This document shows, piece after piece, positions 7,503 through 14,903 of a stretch of DNA of 28,050 bases. The stretch is taken from positions 1-28,050 of the forward strand of contig JBFGNS010000039.1 in the NCBI GenBank assembly GCA_041574955.1. Reading direction: 5' to 3'. The notes beneath the pieces are model-generated. The model was not told the DNA's origin and ran no database searches. It was given only the letters and a program-made list of their open reading frames with translations. The stretch's first letter is position 1. The number at the start of each line of letters is the position of its first letter. Source of the DNA: CALZJC01 sp041574955. GTDB taxonomy: Bacteria > Acidobacteriota > Thermoanaerobaculia > Multivoradales > JAHEKO01. A program made the translations under genes and the position numbers.

Positions 7503-8239
7503 GATCCCGTGCCGGTCACCTCGCGCTTGATGGCGTCGTAGATCGCGGTCAGCTCGCTATTCTGCTCGCCGGTGTCGAGGCTGTCGAGCGGGCGCTGGGG
7601 GTCGTTGAGAGCCTGGTACTGGCCGATTCCCAGGTCGTCGTAGGGTGCGCTCGACACCGCGACCCACATCAGCCGAACCTGCTCGCGCTCGGCCGATTCG
7701 AGGATGAAAGGCAGCTCCTCGTCGAGGATGAAGTCCGACGCGGCGAAGTTCTGGCTCACCAGCAGCACGGCCACCTTGCTGCTCTGCAGCGCCTTGTCGA
7801 TCTCCGCGTGCCACTTGTCGCCGGGCTGGATCTCGGTGTCGTCCCAGATGTCGATCAGCCCCTTGCGCTCGAGCAGCTTGAGGGATTTGCGCAGCCGGTC
7901 GAGCCACTCCTTGTCGTCGTGGCTGTAGCTGATGAACACCGTCTTCTTGACGTCGACCCGCTGGGTGTACTGCAGGACGTAGATCCGGGCCTCCTCCTCG
8001 ACGACCTCGATGGTGACGTCGACCGCCGGCTGGGGGTGGGAGTAGACGCGGATCTTGCCGTCACGCGAGAACGGCGCCATGCGCTCGGGGTGCTTCTCGG
8101 GGTCGACGCACAGCTCGGCGAGGATGTCCTGCAGGCTGATCTGGATCTCGGGCGCCAGCTGCCGGCGCGCCTGCTGAGCCGACGAGCCCTCGACGTAGCC
8201 GTACTTCGGGAAGCCGTCCGCCGGCTCGCTGGGCGGCAT
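7499..8239 (-). CDS. TIR-domain protein with N-terminal RelE/ParE-like domain
   Basis: This 246-residue protein starts at ATG 8239, with GGGAGA overlapping the end of the preceding gene. Residues 98-225 are a TIR domain. TVFISYSHDDKEW is strand A, IDIWDDTEIQPGDKW is the BB-loop region, AVLLVSQNFAASDF is strand C, and EELPFI supplies Glu174/Glu175. A glutamate at this place is catalytic in NAD-cleaving TIR domains, so NADase activity is possible. Residues 20-92 read like a RelE/ParE fold: a helical pair ending ELCVDPEKHPERM, then IRVY, VTIEVVEEE and IYVLQY strands. A similar segment ends the upstream membrane protein. There is no membrane segment or signal peptide, so the protein is cytoplasmic. 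An immune or signalling effector role is inferred from TIR family knowledge. Confidence 0.85.
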   Translation of the reverse strand: MPPSEPADGFPKYGYVEGSSAQQARRQLAPEIQISLQDILAELCVDPEKHPERMAPFSRDGKIRVYSHPQPAVDVTIEVVEEEARIYVLQYTQRVDVKKTVFISYSHDDKEWLDRLRKSLKLLERKGLIDIWDDTEIQPGDKWHAEIDKALQSSKVAVLLVSQNFAASDFILDEELPFILESAEREQVRLMWVAVSSAPYDDLGIGQYQALNDPQRPLDSLDTGEQNSELTAIYDAIKREVTGTGS

Positions 8240-8244
8240 CGGGC

Positions 8245-9219
8245 TCAGATCTCCCGGGCGTCGCGCAGCAGGACCTGCTCGCTCTCGTCCACGATCTCGT
8301 AGACGAGCGTGAGTGACAGGTCCTCGAGCGGCCAGACCCAACGGCCCCCCGACTCCTCCCGTCTGGCACCCTCGGGCCGTGGCTCGACGGCGAGCTGGTA
8401 GAGGCGATCGGCCAGCGCCAGCCGCACCGCCGGATCGAGCTCCGCCAGCCGCCGGCGGAAGGCGCCCGACTGAGACACCGCGAAGCCACCGCCACCGCCG
8501 CGCATGGCTTCGTCGATCGCCTGTACGCGCCGAATCCGCGAGACGCCGGCCGAGATGTCGGCGAGCCGGACCGCCAGCTCGTGCGGCAGCTCGACCTGCT
8601 CGTGACCCTCGCGTCTGGCCTCCGCGAGCAGGTGTTCGAGCCGCGCGCGCAGCTTGCCCACCTTGCCCAGAATCTCGAGGTTGCGCTCCGCCAGGCGCAG
8701 CAGGGAGACGAGATACGGCAGCAGTATTCCGATCACGTAGAGCGCGAAGCCCTCCCAACCGAACTCGTCCGGGAAGGAGACGAACGCCAGGTAGGCGGCC
8801 ACCAGCGTCAGCCCCGCCAGCGGCCACAGGAGCTTGCGCTGCCAGGGAGCCGTGCGCTGCCACTGGGGCAGCGCCGGTTCGACCAGGTCGCGCGCCACGA
8901 TCGAGCGGCGCTGCCGCCAGGCCGCCACCAGCAGCGGCAGGTTGAGCAGCAGCAGTACGATCAGCGCCGTGGTGGCCAGCGGCAGGTAGAGGAACAGGCC
9001 GATGACGCCGAGCGCACCCCGCTGCTGCTCGAACAGCGTAAGCACCAGCAGCAGCGCCAGGGCGATCGGGATCGAGTACGCCACCAGGCGGAGCAGCAGG
9101 AACAGGAGCCGGCGGAAGCCGCCGGCCCTGGCCCGCTTGGCTCCGCCGGCCAGCCGCTCGGACTCCCGACCCAAGGTGAGAACGACCTGTTCGAGGTCGT
9201 TTACCCCGATGGACTTCAA
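8245..9219 (-). CDS. Four-helix membrane protein with C-terminal RelE/ParE-like domain
   Basis: This 324-residue protein has hydrophobic segments at about 38-62, 71-99, 130-149 and 157-175. A charged helical linker follows (about 176-240), then a Gly-rich hinge (GGGGG, 241-245). The C-terminal domain (246-324) has the RelE/ParE outline: AFRRRLAELDPAVRLALADRL, LAVEPRPEG, RWVWP, LTLVYEIVDES, VLLRDA. RelE-type catalytic residues are not obvious, so it may be a binding module and not a toxin. The start is TTG at 9219, with GGAG 8 nt upstream; the ATG at 9227 is out of frame and stops after three codons. The stop lies 5 nt before the TIR start, so this is the first gene of the TIR operon. I do not recognise the membrane part. 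Confidence 0.75.
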   Translation of the reverse strand: MKSIGVNDLEQVVLTLGRESERLAGGAKRARAGGFRRLLFLLLRLVAYSIPIALALLLVLTLFEQQRGALGVIGLFLYLPLATTALIVLLLLNLPLLVAAWRQRRSIVARDLVEPALPQWQRTAPWQRKLLWPLAGLTLVAAYLAFVSFPDEFGWEGFALYVIGILLPYLVSLLRLAERNLEILGKVGKLRARLEHLLAEARREGHEQVELPHELAVRLADISAGVSRIRRVQAIDEAMRGGGGGFAVSQSGAFRRRLAELDPAVRLALADRLYQLAVEPRPEGARREESGGRWVWPLEDLSLTLVYEIVDESEQVLLRDAREI

Positions 9220-9220
9220 A

Positions 9221-9249
9221 TTGGCATCTCCGTAGGTAACTAGTATACT
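9221..9249 (+). promoter_or_regulatory. Sigma-70-like promoter with a palindromic -10
   Basis: TTGGCA (9221-9226), a 17-bp spacer and TATACT (9244-9249) form a good promoter for the secreted-protein gene. The -10 sits in the perfect palindrome TAGTATACTA (9241-9250), so TATACT is present on the minus strand as well and could serve the divergent TIR operon. The minus-strand copy has no good -35. Confidence 0.7.
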
Positions 9250-9291
9250 AACGAAAGTTTGAATCCGGCGAGATCAGTCTCTCGAGAGGGT

Positions 9292-9984
9292 GTGAAACCC
9301 GCTCCGGCGAAGAACGGTCCGCGGTCGTCCGGGCACGTGGGCATCGCTGCGCTGGTGGTGGCGGCCAGCCTCCTGACGAGCGCACTGGCCGCCGCCGACG
9401 ATGCACCGAAGATCCGGCTGGATCGCCAGCACGATCCGTTCGACCGCACCGAGGGCCGCGACTACCAGGCCGACGACGTCGGCTGCTCGCCGATGCCGTC
9501 GGTACCGAGGGTGGCCCGGTTCGTGCGCCGCTGGCTGGCCATCAACCAGTTCCTGGCCACCTCGGTCGAGTGCGGCGAGGTCAACTCGCGCGGCGTGCGT
9601 CAGGGCTGGACCTACGTGTTCTTTCTCGACAAGCCGGGCACCGACTTCGAGCGCGTCGGCCCCAGACTGCTGCGCTACTTCGGCGTCACCGAAGTCCGGT
9701 TCGTCGAGCCGGGCGAGGCCGAGGCGGTGAGGTCCGAGTCGGGAGAGGCGGCTTTCGTGCTGATCCAGCTGCCGGGTGAGGATTTCCCCGTCCGGGTGGG
9801 CACCACCGGTGATGCCAGGCTGGACGTCGCGGTCGAGGCGGAGGGCGTCGAGGCCCTCGGGATCACTGCCACGGCCACCTCGTCAAGGAACCCGAGCGCG
9901 GTCTGCCGCGCCCGCCACCGCCTGAGCCTCGAGCCGACGCCGAGCCGCGACGACCCCTGGCTCGACCTGCCCTGCGGGTCCTAG
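9292..9984 (+). CDS. Secreted protein of unknown function
   Basis: The protein has 230 residues from the GTG at 9292. It has an N-terminal basic region (KPAPAKNGPR), then a hydrophobic segment ending LLTSALAAADDAP, which reads as a signal peptide cleaved near residue 33. The mature part contains four cysteines, two late in the chain, and no family I recognise. A TTG at 9259 lies in frame upstream. The promoter at 9221-9249 would start transcription near 9256, which favours the GTG and a leader of about 36 nt, although GAGG is only 2 nt before the GTG. The gene is divergent from the TIR operon and shares its promoter region, so the two may be co-regulated. That is inference from layout only. 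Confidence 0.65.
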   Translation: MKPAPAKNGPRSSGHVGIAALVVAASLLTSALAAADDAPKIRLDRQHDPFDRTEGRDYQADDVGCSPMPSVPRVARFVRRWLAINQFLATSVECGEVNSRGVRQGWTYVFFLDKPGTDFERVGPRLLRYFGVTEVRFVEPGEAEAVRSESGEAAFVLIQLPGEDFPVRVGTTGDARLDVAVEAEGVEALGITATATSSRNPSAVCRARHRLSLEPTPSRDDPWLDLPCGS

Positions 9985-10037
9985 CGGCCGCCTGCCGCAA
10001 CCGTGCCCGGGAGCGGCTCGCCGCAGCCGCGGCTTCG

Positions 10038-10067
10038 TTGACAGCTTTCCGAGGCCGAACCTATACT
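10038..10067 (+). promoter_or_regulatory. Strong promoter of the nusB-leuS-lptE operon
   Basis: A consensus -35 TTGACA (10038-10043), an 18-bp spacer and TATACT (10062-10067) are present. The expected transcription start is near 10074, about 60 nt before nusB. This is the closest match to the sigma-70 consensus in the window. Confidence 0.85.
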
Positions 10068-10133
10068 GACGAGCCCCCGCCGCGGCCGCCGGCGCGCTCG
10101 GCGGGCGGGACTTGGAATCGGTGGGACCGAACG

Positions 10134-10598
10134 GTGAGCAAGCGGAGGCGGGCCCGAGAGATGGCCGTGCAGATGCTGTTTCAGAGCGATCTCGGGGGCA
10201 GTCCTCTGCCGCAGATCTTCCAGGCGTTCGAGCCGGCTGAGCTGGATCGCGAGCCGGGCGAGGGGCGGCCGTCGCCGGAGGACCGCCAGCTGGCCGCGGC
10301 CTACGAGTACGGCAAGTCGCTGGTCGAGGGCACGCTCGAGCACCGCGAAGAGATCGACGCGCTCATCGGTCGGCAGGCGGAGCACTGGCGGCTCGAGCGC
10401 ATGCCGGTGGTCGACCGCAACATCCTCCGCCTGGCGGTCTACGAGTTCCTTTACGAGCAGGACGTGCCGAAGCTGGTGGTGCTGGACGAGGCCATCGAGC
10501 TCGCCAAGCGGTTCGGCTCCGAGCAGTCCGGCCCGTTCGTCAACGGTCTGCTGGACGGCCTGCTCAAGACCCACACCTTCCCCGGCCGCCTGAAGTAG
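10134..10598 (+). CDS. nusB: Transcription antitermination factor NusB
   Basis: This 154-residue protein matches the all-helical NusB family over its length. It begins SKRRRAREMAVQMLFQSD, has an internal ERMPVVDRNILRLAVYEFLY, and ends VVLDEAIELAKRFGSEQSGPFVNGLLDGL. NusB binds NusE (S10) and boxA RNA and promotes antitermination of rRNA operons in the cytoplasm. The frame is open upstream to the promoter, but the family start fits the GTG at 10134. An earlier start would add a Pro/Arg-rich stretch and begin inside the promoter. leuS follows after 37 nt. Confidence 0.95.
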   Translation: MSKRRRAREMAVQMLFQSDLGGSPLPQIFQAFEPAELDREPGEGRPSPEDRQLAAAYEYGKSLVEGTLEHREEIDALIGRQAEHWRLERMPVVDRNILRLAVYEFLYEQDVPKLVVLDEAIELAKRFGSEQSGPFVNGLLDGLLKTHTFPGRLK

Positions 10599-10635
10599 GC
10601 TGGCCGGCGGCATCCGCCCCCCGAGAGACGCGATC

Positions 10636-13116
10636 GTGACAGGCTACGACCATCAGCGCATCGAGGCCAAGTGGCAGGAGAGCTGGGCCCGGCGGCGCCT
10701 CGCCGAGGTCGAGCCGCGGGGTCCGTCCAGCCCGTTCTACATGCTGATGATGTTCCCGTATCCGTCGGGCGACCGCCTGCACGTCGGGCACGGGCGCAAC
10801 TACATCCTGGGCGACGCGCTCTACCGCTACCGGCGGATGAACGGCGATCACATCCTCAACCCGATGGGCTGGGACGCCTTCGGGCTGCCGGCCGAGAACG
10901 CCGCCATCGCCCGCGGCGTCCACCCGCGCGACTGGACGCTCGACAACATCCGGGTGATGAAGCAGCAGTTCCGGCGCTGGGGGATCCTCTACGACTGGTC
11001 GCGCGAGATCGCCTCCTGCCACCCGGGCTACTACCGCTGGAACCAGTGGCTGTTCCTCCGCCTGCTGGAGAAGGGGCTGGCCTACAAGAAGCAGGCGCCG
11101 GTCAACTGGTGCCCGAGCTGCCAGACGGTGCTGGCCAATGAGCAGGTGGTGGAGGGGGCGTGCGAGCGCTGCGGCACCAGCGTCCGCCAGCGAGAGCTCG
11201 AGCAGTGGTTCCTGCGCATCACCGACTACGCCGAAGAGCTGCTGGCCGGCCTCGACGAGCTCGAGGGCTGGCCCGAGCGGGTGCGGCTGATGCAGCGCAA
11301 CTGGATCGGCCGCTCCGAAGGCGCGGAGCTCGACTTCGAGCTGCCCGAGATCGGCGAGACCCTGACCGTCTTCACCACCCGCCCCGACACGGTTCACGGC
11401 GCCACCTTCATGGTGCTGGCGCCGGAGCACCCGCTGACCGCCCGGCTGATCGCCGACCATCCCGAGCGGGCCGCGATCGAGGAGTGGATCGAGCAGGTGC
11501 GCAACACGCCGCGCATCGAGCGCGAGGAGGAGGGGCTGGTGAAGGAGGGCCGGGACACCGGCCGCACGGCGGTCAACCCCGCCACCGGTGAGCGGATCCC
11601 GGTCTGGCTGGCCAACTACGTGCTCGTCGAGTACGGTACCGGCGCCATCATGGCGGTGCCGGCGCACGACGCCCGCGACCTGGATTTCGCCCGGCAGCAC
11701 GGGCTCGGGGTGCGGCTCGTCTACCACCCCGAGGACCGCGAGGTGGACGCCGCCACCATCACCGAGCCGGTGCTGCACGAGGGCGTGGTGCGCAACGCTC
11801 CACCGTTCGACGGCCTGCGCGACGGGCAGGAAGCCGTCCGCCGGTTCACCGAGTGGGCGGCCGAGCAGGGTTGGGGCCGGGCCCGGGTGACCTACCGGCT
11901 GCGTGACTGGTTGATCTCGCGCCAGCGCTACTGGGGCACGCCGATCCCGGTGCTCTACTGCGACGGCTGCGGCGTGGTGCCGGTGCCCGACGATCAGCTG
12001 CCGGTCGAGCTGCCGTACGACGTCGAGTTGACCGGCCGCGAAGGCAACCCGCTGGCACGCAGCGCGGCGTTCGTCGAAGCCGAGTGTCCGGCCTGCGGCG
12101 GGCCCGGACGGCGCGAGACCGACACCATGGACACCTTCGTCGACAGCTCCTGGTACTACCTGCGCTACCTCTCGCCGCGCGACGAGAGCCGGATGTTCGA
12201 CAGCGAGCTGGCGAACCGCTGGGCACCGGTCGATCAGTACATCGGCGGCATCGAGCACGCCATTCTGCATCTGCTCTACGCCCGCTTTGTCTGCAAGGCG
12301 CTCGCCGACCTCGGGCTGGTGTCGTTCCGCGAGCCGTTTACCAACCTGTTCAACCAGGGCATGATCACCCACTTCTCGGAGAACAGCGGCCGGGTCGAGA
12401 AGATGTCGAAGTCGAAAGGCAACACGGTGTCGCCCGACGCCCTGATCGAGAGCATGGGCGCCGACACCGAGCGCGTCTACACCCTGTTCCTGGGACCGCC
12501 CGAGGAGGAGGTCGAGTGGAACGACGAGGCGGTGGCCGGCGCCTGGCGGTTCCTCAACCGGGTATGGCGCTGTCACGAGGCGCTGCCCGACGCGCCGCCC
12601 ACCGGCTCGGCCGACCGCCAGCTGGAGCGGCTGCGCCACGAGACCATCCAGCGGGTCACCGGCGACCTCGACCGGTTCAAGTTCAACACCTCGGTGGCGG
12701 CGCTGATGGAGCTCACCAACGGCCTTACCAGGGCGCTCGACGGCCGCACGGTCTCGCGCTCGGCTTGCGAGCAGGCGTTCGACACGCTGATCACCCTGCT
12801 GCATCCGTTCGCCCCGCACCTGACCGAGGAGCTGTGGGAGCGCCGGGGCTACGACGGCAGCCTGCTCGAGGCCAGCTGGCCGGTCTACGACGAGGAGAAG
12901 CTGCGTCGCAGCCGGATGACGGTGGTGGTGCAGATCGACGGCAAGCTGCGCGACCGCCTGGAGCTCGACGCCGAGGCGGACCGCGGCGAGATCGAGCGGG
13001 CGGCGCTGGCCAGCGACAAGGTGCGACAGCACATCGGCGACCGGCGGGTGTCGCGCGCGGTGGTGGTCCCCGGCCGCCTGATCAACCTGGTGACCGAGCA
13101 GGGGGCGGGGGGATGA
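10636..13116 (+). CDS. leuS: Leucyl-tRNA synthetase
   Basis: This 826-residue class I aminoacyl-tRNA synthetase is of normal bacterial length. PYPSGDRLHVGH carries the HIGH-type motif (HVGH, residues 49-52). The KMSKS signature is exact at 589-593. Zinc-binding-type cysteine pairs occur in CPSCQ and CERCG (near 157-178) and again as CDGCG and CPACGG. The connective editing domain includes TRPDTVHGATFMVLAPEHPL. The enzyme charges tRNA-Leu in the cytoplasm. The start is GTG at 10636, 37 nt after nusB. The stop TGA overlaps the lptE ATG (ATGA), so the two are coupled. On the opposite strand a very long open frame exists only because of the GC-rich codon pattern. Confidence 0.98.
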   Translation: MTGYDHQRIEAKWQESWARRRLAEVEPRGPSSPFYMLMMFPYPSGDRLHVGHGRNYILGDALYRYRRMNGDHILNPMGWDAFGLPAENAAIARGVHPRDWTLDNIRVMKQQFRRWGILYDWSREIASCHPGYYRWNQWLFLRLLEKGLAYKKQAPVNWCPSCQTVLANEQVVEGACERCGTSVRQRELEQWFLRITDYAEELLAGLDELEGWPERVRLMQRNWIGRSEGAELDFELPEIGETLTVFTTRPDTVHGATFMVLAPEHPLTARLIADHPERAAIEEWIEQVRNTPRIEREEEGLVKEGRDTGRTAVNPATGERIPVWLANYVLVEYGTGAIMAVPAHDARDLDFARQHGLGVRLVYHPEDREVDAATITEPVLHEGVVRNAPPFDGLRDGQEAVRRFTEWAAEQGWGRARVTYRLRDWLISRQRYWGTPIPVLYCDGCGVVPVPDDQLPVELPYDVELTGREGNPLARSAAFVEAECPACGGPGRRETDTMDTFVDSSWYYLRYLSPRDESRMFDSELANRWAPVDQYIGGIEHAILHLLYARFVCKALADLGLVSFREPFTNLFNQGMITHFSENSGRVEKMSKSKGNTVSPDALIESMGADTERVYTLFLGPPEEEVEWNDEAVAGAWRFLNRVWRCHEALPDAPPTGSADRQLERLRHETIQRVTGDLDRFKFNTSVAALMELTNGLTRALDGRTVSRSACEQAFDTLITLLHPFAPHLTEELWERRGYDGSLLEASWPVYDEEKLRRSRMTVVVQIDGKLRDRLELDAEADRGEIERAALASDKVRQHIGDRRVSRAVVVPGRLINLVTEQGAGG

Positions 13117-13643
13117 CCGGCGGCCGGTGGACGGCGGCGGCGGCGGTCGCGGTGGTGGCGACGCTGCTGGCGGGCGGCTGCGGCTACGGGCTGGTGGGGC
13201 GCACCAGCAGCCTGCCCGAGGACATCTCGAACATCTACGTCTCGCCGCTGGTCAACCGCACCACCCGTTCGCAGGTCGACCAGCTGCTCACCCAGGCCAT
13301 CGCCACCGAGTTCGTGAAGCGGCGACGGTTCGAGCTGGTGAGCGGCCGCGGCGAGGCCGACGCCGTGCTGTCGGGCGCGGTGACCAGCTACAACGAGCGG
13401 CCGGTTACCTTCGGCAGCGATGGGCGCGCGACCGAGTTCGAGATCCAGATCACGGCCGACGTGGAGTTCGGCCGTCCGGGAGCCGACGAGCCGATCTGGA
13501 GCCGCCAGGGCTACCTGTTCCGCGAGCTGTACGAGGTCGAGCTGTCAGCCGCCGGCTATTTCGACCGTGACGATCGGGCGATCGAAGAGGTCGCGGAGAA
13601 GTTCGCCGAGACCCTGATCATCGACCTGCTCGAAGGCTTCTAG
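13113..13643 (+). CDS. lptE: LPS-assembly lipoprotein LptE
   Basis: This 176-residue protein has a lipoprotein signal peptide. The lipobox LLAGGC puts the lipidated Cys at about residue 24, followed by GYGLVG, the usual LptE beginning. Later features are IYVSPLVNRTTRSQVDQLLTQAIATEFVKRRRFEL, then alternating strands and the C-terminal helix EVAEKFAETLIIDLLEGF. LptE plugs the LptD barrel in the outer membrane and helps LPS reach the surface. Its ATG overlaps the leuS stop by four bases. Location downstream of leuS is also the arrangement known in gamma-proteobacteria. The LptF-LptG permease of the same pathway is at 25136-27499. Confidence 0.88.
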   Translation: MTGGRWTAAAAVAVVATLLAGGCGYGLVGRTSSLPEDISNIYVSPLVNRTTRSQVDQLLTQAIATEFVKRRRFELVSGRGEADAVLSGAVTSYNERPVTFGSDGRATEFEIQITADVEFGRPGADEPIWSRQGYLFRELYEVELSAAGYFDRDDRAIEEVAEKFAETLIIDLLEGF

Positions 13644-13668
13644 CGCGGACCCGCGCCGGGCGCGCACA

Positions 13669-13701
13669 GCGGCGGCCGACCGCCGCGGCACTAGGTGCCG
13701 C
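13669..13701. terminator. Possible stem-loops between lptE and rpsT
   Basis: Two adjoining stems lie between the convergent genes. GCGGCGG/CCGCCGC (13669-13675 with 13680-13686) has a CCGA loop. GCGGCAC/GTGCCGC (13685-13691 with 13695-13701) has a TAG loop. They share two bases (13685-13686), so they partly exclude one another. No T-tract follows on either strand, so termination activity is uncertain. Confidence 0.35.
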
Positions 13702-13747
13702 CGGCGGAGCTGGCAAGGCAGGGCAGGGAAGTGGGCGGGGCGGGAAG

Positions 13748-14008
13748 CTACAGCTTGCCGACCGCCCGCGTCAGGCGGGAGGTGGTGCGCGCCGCGGCGT
13801 TGCGGTGGACGGCGCCCTTCTGGGCGGTCGCGTCCACCAGCTGGAGCGTCTCGGGCAGCAGCTTGCGGGCCGCCTCGCCGTCCTGGGCGTCGATCGCCTG
13901 GCGCAGGCGCTTGACCGCCGTCCGCATGCGTGACTTCTGGGCCCGGTTGCGGGCGCGGCGCTTCTCGGTCTGGCGGATGCGCTTCTCGGCTGAGGGGTTG
14001 TTGGCCAT
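13748..14008 (-). CDS. rpsT: 30S ribosomal protein S20
   Basis: This 86-residue, highly basic helical protein matches S20 end to end. It begins ANNPSAEKRIRQTEKRRARN, has RMRTAVKRLRQAID in the middle, and ends KGAVHRNAAARTTSRLTRAVGKL. S20 binds 16S rRNA early in 30S assembly. The ATG at 14008 is preceded by GACGAGAAC. The probable promoter (14072-14101) overlaps the end of cpoB, so the rpsT mRNA would begin with a strong hairpin (14039-14063). That position suits the autogenous or structural control known for S20 mRNAs, although no such control is shown here. Confidence 0.97.
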   Translation of the reverse strand: MANNPSAEKRIRQTEKRRARNRAQKSRMRTAVKRLRQAIDAQDGEAARKLLPETLQLVDATAQKGAVHRNAAARTTSRLTRAVGKL

Positions 14009-14031
14009 GATCGTTCTCGTCTACGTTGGCA

Positions 14032-14063
14032 AGATAAAGCGCGCCGCAACCCGAGCGGCGCGC
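14032..14063 (-). terminator. Terminator after the tol-pal cluster / rpsT leader hairpin
   Basis: A perfect 9-bp stem GCGCGCCGC/GCGGCGCGC (14039-14047 with 14055-14063) closes a 7-nt loop. On the minus strand it is followed by TTTATCTTG. It lies 25 nt beyond the cpoB stop and 31 nt before rpsT. It would terminate the cpoB transcript, or, if rpsT is transcribed from the promoter at 14072-14101, form the 5' end of its mRNA. Confidence 0.65.
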
Positions 14064-14071
14064 CTGTTGGG

Positions 14072-14101
14072 ATGCTAGCGGTTTGAGCTAGCGGACGTCA
14101 A
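14072..14101 (-). promoter_or_regulatory. Probable rpsT promoter inside the 3' end of cpoB
   Basis: TTGACG (14096-14101), an 18-bp spacer and TAGCAT (14072-14077) read toward rpsT. The -35 lies in the last codons of cpoB. The predicted transcription start is near 14065, directly in front of the hairpin at 14039-14063. Confidence 0.55.
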
Positions 14102-14894
14102 CCCCGATCTCGCGCAGCCGCTGCCGCGCCAGGTTGGCCTCGTCGGTGCCGGGGTAGGTGCGCAGCACGTGCTGCAGCTGCAGGATGCCCTGCTCGCGCT
14201 GGTTGATCTCCAGGTAGGCGTAGCCTTTCTTGAGCAGCGCGCTGGCCAGCTTGTCGCTGCGCGGGTAGCGGTTGAGCATCTGGTCGAACTCGCCGATCGC
14301 CTGCCGGTAGCGCCCCTGGCTGAAGTAGCTCTCGCCGATCCAGTAGGCGGCGTTGTCCGACTGCTCGGTGTCGGGGTACGCCTTGAGGTACTCGCGGAAG
14401 CCGGCGGTGGCGAGGTCGTAGTTGCCGCGCAGGTAGTCGTTGTAGGCGGCCTGATAGAGCGCCTGCGGATCGGCGGCGGTGTCGGACGGTGGCGACTGCA
14501 CGCCGCCCCCGCTGGTCGCCAGGCTGACACCGCCGAGCAGCGAGCGCACGGCGTTGAGCTCCTGGTTGGTGGCGGCGATCTGCTGCGAGAGCTGGGAGAG
14601 ACGGAAGTTGGTGTCCTCGAGGTTGGCCTGCAGCTGGTCGATCTGTCCCGACAGCTGGCCCAGCGCGACCTGCACGTCGGCTTCGGACTTGATCAGGGCC
14701 TGCGTCTGCGAGGAGATCTGGCTTTGCAGCTGCTCGACCTCCTGCTTGCTGGAGCTCTGCTGCTGCAGCGTCAGCACCTGCCGCTGGATGTCGTTGAGTT
14801 GGCTCTGGATGGCCTCGATGTCCTGGCCGCTGACGCAGCCGCCGGCCACCAGAGCCAGCGCCGCTCCGCTGGCGAGCAGAGATCTACCGCGCAA
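14088..14894 (-). CDS. Tol-Pal system coordinator CpoB/YbgF-like lipoprotein
   Basis: The protein has 268 residues. The lipobox LVAGGC puts the lipidated Cys at residue 20. A long Gln/Ser-rich coiled coil covers about 25-115 and a low-complexity linker about 120-140. C-terminal TPR repeats (about 145-265) include LYQAAYNDYLRGNYDLA and AYWIGESYFSQGRYRQAIGEFDQML. This is the CpoB (YbgF) plan: coiled-coil trimerisation then TPRs, linking septal peptidoglycan synthesis to Tol-mediated outer-membrane constriction. E. coli CpoB is a soluble periplasmic protein, so the lipobox is a difference. The start is TTG at 14894, 9 nt after the pal stop, with only a weak ribosome site. It is last in the tol-pal cluster. 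Confidence 0.85.
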   Translation of the reverse strand: MRGRSLLASGAALALVAGGCVSGQDIEAIQSQLNDIQRQVLTLQQQSSSKQEVEQLQSQISSQTQALIKSEADVQVALGQLSGQIDQLQANLEDTNFRLSQLSQQIAATNQELNAVRSLLGGVSLATSGGGVQSPPSDTAADPQALYQAAYNDYLRGNYDLATAGFREYLKAYPDTEQSDNAAYWIGESYFSQGRYRQAIGEFDQMLNRYPRSDKLASALLKKGYAYLEINQREQGILQLQHVLRTYPGTDEANLARQRLREIGVDVR

Positions 14895-14903
14895 CGGAAC
14901 GCC

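Noticed and set aside
10564..13032. Very long open frame on the minus strand opposite leuS
   Set aside because: It mirrors the codon pattern of leuS, which has all catalytic motifs. The antisense product is a His/Arg/Val/Gly-rich chain without family features. Similar long antisense frames opposite lptFG, tolB, metK and the PQQ gene were rejected for the same reason.
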